NCBI GenBank assembly: GCA_002256385.1
Contig: NKJD01000024.1
Span: forward strand, 1 to 54,139
Source of the DNA: Flavobacterium sp. BFFFF2
GTDB lineage: Bacteria; Bacteroidota; Bacteroidia; Flavobacteriales; Flavobacteriaceae
Direction: 5' to 3'
DNA: 54,139 bases
In this document: piece by piece, positions 50,478-54,139 of the stretch
Numbering within the stretch: the first letter of the stretch is position 1
Layout: each line of letters opens with the position of its first letter
Translations under genes and position numbers: made by a program
Notes under the pieces: model-generated
Database searches by the model: none
The model's input: the letters and a program-made list of their open reading frames with translations, nothing else
Told to the model about the DNA's origin: nothing

Positions 50478-51596
50478 TCAGTAAGCTTTCGCAAGCGAAG
50501 TAAACAGCGCCCACCAATTGGCTTTGCCTTCGTTTTTGCCCAGGCGAACAATGATCAGGTCTTTACTTGGATTTACATAAATATACTGACCCAAAATGCC
50601 AGCCGCCATAAAGTCTGTGTTGGGGGTTGGTAGCCACCATTGGTACTGATAATAGGGAGCGCTTCCGTCGGTAGTGTCTAATTTGGTGGATTCAGCTACC
50701 CATTTTTCGGACACAATTTGTTTGCCATTCCAATTACCTTTGTTCTTATACAGTCGACCAATTTTTGCAAAGTCTTTGGCTCGGGCGTTGAGGCAGCAAA
50801 AGGTTTTCTCCAAGCCATCTTTTTTTCTATCAATACTCCACGAGGCATCAAATTCCATGCCCAAGGGCGTCCATATTTTGTCTTGTAAATACTGGGTAAT
50901 GGTTTTATTCTTAAGCGCACGTTCCAATACCAATCCCAATAGCTGGGTGTTGCCACTGGCGTAATCAAATTTTTTGCCAGGCTCCTTCTCCATCGACATC
51001 TTGGCGATTTGTTTTCTTAAATTGAGCCCATAATAAAAGGAGGCAGCTTCGCCAAATGGATTAACATAGCTTTCATTAAACTTGATCCCAGAAGTCATCT
51101 GTAATAAGTGCTTCAGGGTTACTTTTTCAAATCCTTTGTTCTTCAATTCTGGAATATATTGGGTAACAGGTTCGTCAACTGATTGAATGAAGCCTTCATC
51201 AATGGCGCAACCTATTAAAATGGAAGTGACCGACTTGGCCATTGAAAAGGAAGGGACGATGCTTTGTTCGTTGTATCCTTCAAAGTACTTTTCATACTGA
51301 ATGGTGTCGTTTTTAATGATTAAAAAGGCCCGGGTATTATTGTCTTTTAAGTATTCCTCAAAAATATAGTCTTTCCCTTTGATGGTGACTTCTTTCGGCA
51401 CTTTCCCCTTGGTAGCCACCTGAAAATGAAATTTCATTGAATCGGCATGCAATGCCCTAGATTCAAATATTTTATAGTCTTTAATATCTGCAAAATTATA
51501 ATAAATATAGCGTCCCAATTGACAAGAAGCCATGAGCATTAAAATCGGCACTACAAGAATAACTCTAAAATTCCATGTTCTTTTTGGGCTTTTCAT
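50478..51596 (-). CDS. Serine hydrolase, class C beta-lactamase-like lipoprotein
   Basis: A 372-residue protein. The signal peptide has a lipobox LMASC, with Cys25 as the likely acylated residue. The beta-lactamase-like fold shows nucleophile S118 with K121 (SFSMAK) and the YASGN Tyr212 box. A late HxG-like site was not located. Relatives include esterases and D-aminopeptidases; a real beta-lactamase activity is unlikely to be assumed. It is a single gene in the envelope. Confidence 0.87.
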   Translation of the reverse strand: MKSPKRTWNFRVILVVPILMLMASCQLGRYIYYNFADIKDYKIFESRALHADSMKFHFQVATKGKVPKEVTIKGKDYIFEEYLKDNNTRAFLIIKNDTIQYEKYFEGYNEQSIVPSFSMAKSVTSILIGCAIDEGFIQSVDEPVTQYIPELKNKGFEKVTLKHLLQMTSGIKFNESYVNPFGEAASFYYGLNLRKQIAKMSMEKEPGKKFDYASGNTQLLGLVLERALKNKTITQYLQDKIWTPLGMEFDASWSIDRKKDGLEKTFCCLNARAKDFAKIGRLYKNKGNWNGKQIVSEKWVAESTKLDTTDGSAPYYQYQWWLPTPNTDFMAAGILGQYIYVNPSKDLIIVRLGKNEGKANWWALFTSLAKAY

Positions 51597-51625
51597 AAGG
51601 GTGGTTTATAGTTTAACAATGAAAT

Positions 51626-51716
51626 GGTTTAAAGTTTAAGGTTTAAGGTTTAAAGTTTAAGGTTTAAAGTTTAAAGTTTAAGGTTTAAGGTTTAAGGTTT
51701 AAGGTTTAAGGTTTGC
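51626..51716. repeat. Heptamer tandem repeat (RGTTTAA), about 12 units
   Basis: Units GGTTTAA and AGTTTAA run without interruption from 51626 to 51709 and end in GGTTTGC. The same 7-mer family forms the shorter tract at 17104. It lies in the 348-nt gap 51597-51944. Confidence 0.9.
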
Positions 51717-51727
51717 TTACATACTTG

Positions 51728-51851
51728 GCGAGCTAAAGCTCGCGTACCTTTTTTTGAGGACGGTACCAAGTTGTTTTTTTGCAAGCTAAAGCTTGCGTAC
51801 CTGACTGCCACTGGCAGTCCACCACTTAATATCAAATTCTATATTTCATAT
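51728..51851. repeat. Two-hairpin intergenic repeat, copy 2, plus an extra first hairpin
   Basis: Hairpin GCGAGCT-AA-AGCTCGC (51728-51743) with GTACC, then GCAAGCT-AA-AGCTTGC (51781-51796), GTACCT, GACTGCC-ACT-GGCAGTC (51803-51819) and CTTAATATCAAATTCTATAT. The tail matches copy 1 at 10300-10372 almost exactly. The rest of the gap, 51855-51944, ends in three TTTCCTC units. Confidence 0.8.
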
Positions 51852-51944
51852 GCCCCAATTTGTTCCAATGCCCCGACAACAATCGGGATCGGGTTCAAAT
51901 TGCCTCATTTTCAAATTCTTTCCTCTTTCCTCTTTCCTCTAAAA

Positions 51945-53306
51945 CTACCGTATCGTATTAATCAAATCGTACTTCGTAATAATATGATGCTGGTCATTGG
52001 CCATTTTCACCAACACGGCTGTGTTTTCTTTGGTGAATAAAGCTGCTACCTGATCAACGGGGGTTGTAGCGTCTACTATTGGGAATGGTTTGCCCATGAC
52101 TTCTCGAACAGCTCGGTCAGAGGCCGTTGGGTTTTCTAAATAGCAATGAAACAAATCGGTTTCGTCTAATGAGCCCACAAAGCCATGGGTGTCAATGACA
52201 GGAATTTGCGATATTTTGAATTTGCGCATGCGGTCAAGGGCATGGTACACCAACTCTTCGCTACGCACAACTACCATCGGTTTGTCCATGTGGTCTTTGA
52301 TCAGGTCTTGGGCCGTGGTGATTTCCTCGTCCAAAAAGCCTCTTTCGCGCATCCAATCGTCATTAAACATTTTACCCACATAACGGCTGCCGCTGTCGTG
52401 AAACAACACAACTACCACGTCGTCTGGCCCAAAATGATCTTGCAACTGCAACACGCCTTTAATTGCAGATCCCGCTGAATTCCCCACGAAAATACCTTCT
52501 TCGAGGGCAATTTTACGGGTGTAAACCGCGGCATCTTTGTCCGTTACTTTGGTGAATCCATCAATCAGTGAAAAGTCCACATTTTTGGGTAAAATATCTT
52601 CGCCGATGCCTTCGGTGATGTATGAATAAATTTCATTTTCGTCAAAAATGCCTGTTTCATGGTATTTTTTAAATACGGAACCATAGGTGTCCACGCCCCA
52701 AATTTTGATATTCGGATTGCGTTCTTTTAAATATTTCGCCACGCCCGAAATAGTGCCACCTGTGCCAACACCCACCACAAAATGCGTCACTTTTCCGTCA
52801 GTTTGTTCCCAAATTTCGGGACCCGTTTGTTCGTAATGCGCAATGGCATTTGACGGATTGTCATATTGATTCACATACCAAGAATTGGGGATTTCGGTGC
52901 CCAATCGCTTTGAAACTGAATAATAGGAACGCGGGTCGGTCGGCTCTACATCAGTTGGGCATACAATGACTTGCGCGCCCACTGCCCGCAAAATATCTAC
53001 TTTTTCTTTCGACTGTTTGTCGGTAATCACGCAGATTAATTTGTACCCTTTTACAATGGCGGCCAAGGCCAAGCCCATCCCTGTATTGCCCGAGGTGCCC
53101 TCAATAATGGTTCCGCCTGGTTTCAACCGGCCATCGGCTTCGGCATCTTCAACCATTTTAACAGCCATGCGGTCTTTGACCGAATTACCCGGATTAAAAG
53201 TTTCCACCTTGGCCAACACCAAAGCAGGGATGTTTTTGGTTAATGAATTAATGCGAACCAAAGGCGTATTCCCAATGGTTCCTAATATATTTTCAGCGTA
53301 TTTCAT
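51945..53306 (-). CDS. cbs: Cystathionine beta-synthase, PLP enzyme with CBS domains
   Basis: A 453-residue enzyme. The N-terminal PLP fold-II part has K44 in NPGNSVKDRMAVK (Schiff-base lysine), the EGTSGNTGMGLA phosphate loop and GVGTGGTISGVAKYLK. The C-terminal part, about residues 335-453, has two CBS modules (MDKPMVVVRSEELVYHALDRMRK and MGKPFPIVDATTPVDQVAALF). It condenses serine with homocysteine or acts as cysteine synthase; the CBS tail favours the former. I chose the ATG at 53306; a longer frame starts at 53327. Confidence 0.92.
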   Translation of the reverse strand: MKYAENILGTIGNTPLVRINSLTKNIPALVLAKVETFNPGNSVKDRMAVKMVEDAEADGRLKPGGTIIEGTSGNTGMGLALAAIVKGYKLICVITDKQSKEKVDILRAVGAQVIVCPTDVEPTDPRSYYSVSKRLGTEIPNSWYVNQYDNPSNAIAHYEQTGPEIWEQTDGKVTHFVVGVGTGGTISGVAKYLKERNPNIKIWGVDTYGSVFKKYHETGIFDENEIYSYITEGIGEDILPKNVDFSLIDGFTKVTDKDAAVYTRKIALEEGIFVGNSAGSAIKGVLQLQDHFGPDDVVVVLFHDSGSRYVGKMFNDDWMRERGFLDEEITTAQDLIKDHMDKPMVVVRSEELVYHALDRMRKFKISQIPVIDTHGFVGSLDETDLFHCYLENPTASDRAVREVMGKPFPIVDATTPVDQVAALFTKENTAVLVKMANDQHHIITKYDLINTIR

Positions 53307-53324
53307 GGTTGATTTTTTGACGTG

Positions 53325-53332
53325 CAAAGATA
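53325..53332 (-). promoter_or_regulatory. -7 box (TATCTTTG) upstream of the cystathionine beta-synthase gene
   Basis: Matches TAnnTTTG on the minus strand and ends 18 nt before the ATG at 53306. No TTG at the right distance for a -33 box. Confidence 0.45.
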
Positions 53333-53361
53333 CTTTTTAATCGGCAAACTGCGATCAATGA

Positions 53362-53742
53362 TTATTCATCTTCGGCAAAAGTGAGTACAAAGCCATCTGG
53401 GTCTACCACAGAAAATTCGGTGGCACCATAAAAAGTGGTTTCTAAGGGTTTAAGAATGGCCGTAAATGAGCCTACCTTTTCGGCCAATTCACGGATTTTA
53501 TTCACCTGAAAATACAACAAAATCGCGCCACTTCTTTGCCTAGGAATTTCTGGCAAATCATCGCCCAAGCTATCTATCGTTTGAAGTAAAATAGTGACAC
53601 CATTATTTTGCATCATGGCAAAAATAGGCTCATCTCCTTCGGGGAATACGGCGGTTGCTGAAAATCCGAGTTGGGTATAAAAATACATGGATGTGGCCAA
53701 ATGGCTCACATACAGATTTGGGGAAACCGATTGAAATTCCAT
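53362..53742 (-). CDS. VOC (glyoxalase/bleomycin-resistance) family protein
   Basis: A 126-residue single-module VOC protein. It begins MEFQSVSPNLYVSHLATSMYFYTQLGFS, includes an ILLYFQVNKIRELAEKV helix and closes with FSVVDPDGFVLTFAEDE, the typical second betaalphabetabetabeta half. The metal-ligand pattern is not clear, so activity cannot be inferred. The ATG at 53742 is chosen over a TTG 15 nt upstream. It is a single gene beside the insertion sequence. Confidence 0.85.
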   Translation of the reverse strand: MEFQSVSPNLYVSHLATSMYFYTQLGFSATAVFPEGDEPIFAMMQNNGVTILLQTIDSLGDDLPEIPRQRSGAILLYFQVNKIRELAEKVGSFTAILKPLETTFYGATEFSVVDPDGFVLTFAEDE

Positions 53743-53867
53743 ATTGTTTTTAGCCAAATATAACCATTAATTTGAAAGCTGCATTTTAGAAGTTTTGTTA
53801 TTAAGAAATGAAGATCATTGTCTTAACCCGTTGGGTGAAATTGTTTTTAAGTAAAAAATAACGGTCA

Positions 53868-53934
53868 GATATTGGTCAAGATACTGAAATTCAGTATCTT
53901 GAAGTCTCAAAACAAACCAATATCCATGTCAAAT
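53868..53934 (+). promoter_or_regulatory. Nested inverted repeats in the transposase leader
   Basis: GATATTGGT at 53868-53876 is complementary to ACCAATATC at 53926-53934, which ends one base before the ATG. Inside, TCAAGATACTGAA (53876-53888) and TTCAGTATCTTGA (53890-53902) form a perfect 13-bp palindrome around a single base. Confidence 0.7.
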
Positions 53935-53935
53935 A

Positions 53936-54139
53936 TAGTGAAAAATTATTTTAGAGTTTTAGATGTTATACGTTCTTTAGATCTTGATTTTAATGATACA
54001 TTTAGAGTCGGTAGAAAAGCAAAAATGACTGATATTGAAGTAGTTGCTTTGAGTTTAACAGCTGAATACATGTCTATTGACAGTGAAAATAATTTATTCA
54101 AACAGCTGGCTAATACATCGATTCCAAATTTAATTGAAC
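53936..54139 (+). CDS. IS982-family transposase (5' part, runs off window)
   Basis: The first 68 residues are visible: MSNIVKNYFRVLDVIRSLDLD, then VGRKAKMTDIEVVALSLTAEYMSIDSENNLFKQL. This N-terminal helical domain with MTDIEVVALSLTAEYMSIDSE is characteristic of IS982-family transposases. The DDE catalytic residues lie beyond the window, so whether the gene is intact is unknown. Confidence 0.85.

Larger units (their letters stand above)
53826..54139 (+). mobile_element. IS982-family insertion sequence, left part
   Basis: The element starts near ACCCGTTGGGTGAAATTG (53826-53843), which has the form of an IS982-type left inverted repeat, though the exact end is approximate. The transposase gene follows and runs off the window. 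No target-site duplication can be read because the right end is outside. Confidence 0.75.

Noticed and set aside
51626..51716. CRISPR-like periodic array
   Set aside because: The units are 7 bp with no spacers and no cas genes nearby; it is a simple tandem repeat.

Overview
This window is a stretch of a Bacteroidota chromosome, probably from a gliding, pigmented, flavobacteria-like lineage. The evidence is a type B C-terminal type IX secretion (T9SS) sorting domain at the left edge, a gldJ gene next to murF, and the Bacteroidota-specific families DUF4295 and DUF3276. A bacillithiol gene (bshC), a carotenoid operon, and repeated TAnnTTTG promoter boxes placed just upstream of genes point the same way. 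No rRNA, tRNA or CRISPR array was found. I cannot name a genus from the sequence.

Layout. 1-4.7 kb: end of a secreted protein, then rpmB-rpmG-DUF4295, ftsY, a 57-residue membrane protein, bshC and an ABC ATPase. 5.0-9.0 kb (minus strand): carotenoid genes crtZ, crtB, crtI and a CarH/LitR-like B12-binding MerR regulator, with a near-perfect 16-bp dyad over its promoter. 9.0-10.5 kb: a 1.4-kb repeat-filled gap with no credible gene. 10.5-16.0 kb: sirtuin (minus), then trmH, a DUF4159 protein, a PerM-like permease, a THUMP-like methyltransferase and two unknown genes. 16.4-21.5 kb: an esterase, an ATP-grasp ligase, a GCS2-type carboxylate-amine ligase, a class I glutamine amidotransferase and a second ATP-grasp-like protein. 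This cluster is the best candidate here for an undescribed pathway making a small peptide or amide. 21.6-28.7 kb: smpB, pcm, DUF3276, an ABC exporter, leucine dehydrogenase, nusB, yajC and a lipoprotein. 28.8-36.7 kb (minus): nucleoid-associated protein, pRiA4b ORF-3-like protein, a tightly packed murF-response regulator-histidine kinase-rluF-yjdM operon, and gldJ. 36.9-50.3 kb: lipA, gap, PH-domain protein, glycosyltransferase, an HTH regulator (minus), fabD, a small membrane protein, tig-clpP-clpX, recG, tatD, tcdA and a phosphodiesterase. 50.5-53.7 kb (minus): serine hydrolase, cystathionine beta-synthase and a VOC protein. The right edge cuts into an IS982-family insertion sequence.

Most of the window is housekeeping: translation, protein targeting, proteolysis, DNA repair, wall and fatty-acid synthesis. 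Two patterns run across it. First, almost every non-ATG start codon lies within 3 nt of the upstream stop codon, which suggests termination-reinitiation in a phylum that makes little use of Shine-Dalgarno pairing. Second, the longer intergenic gaps hold interspersed hairpin repeats and degenerate 7-8 bp tandem tracts, and one repeat family recurs 41 kb apart with compensating stem changes.
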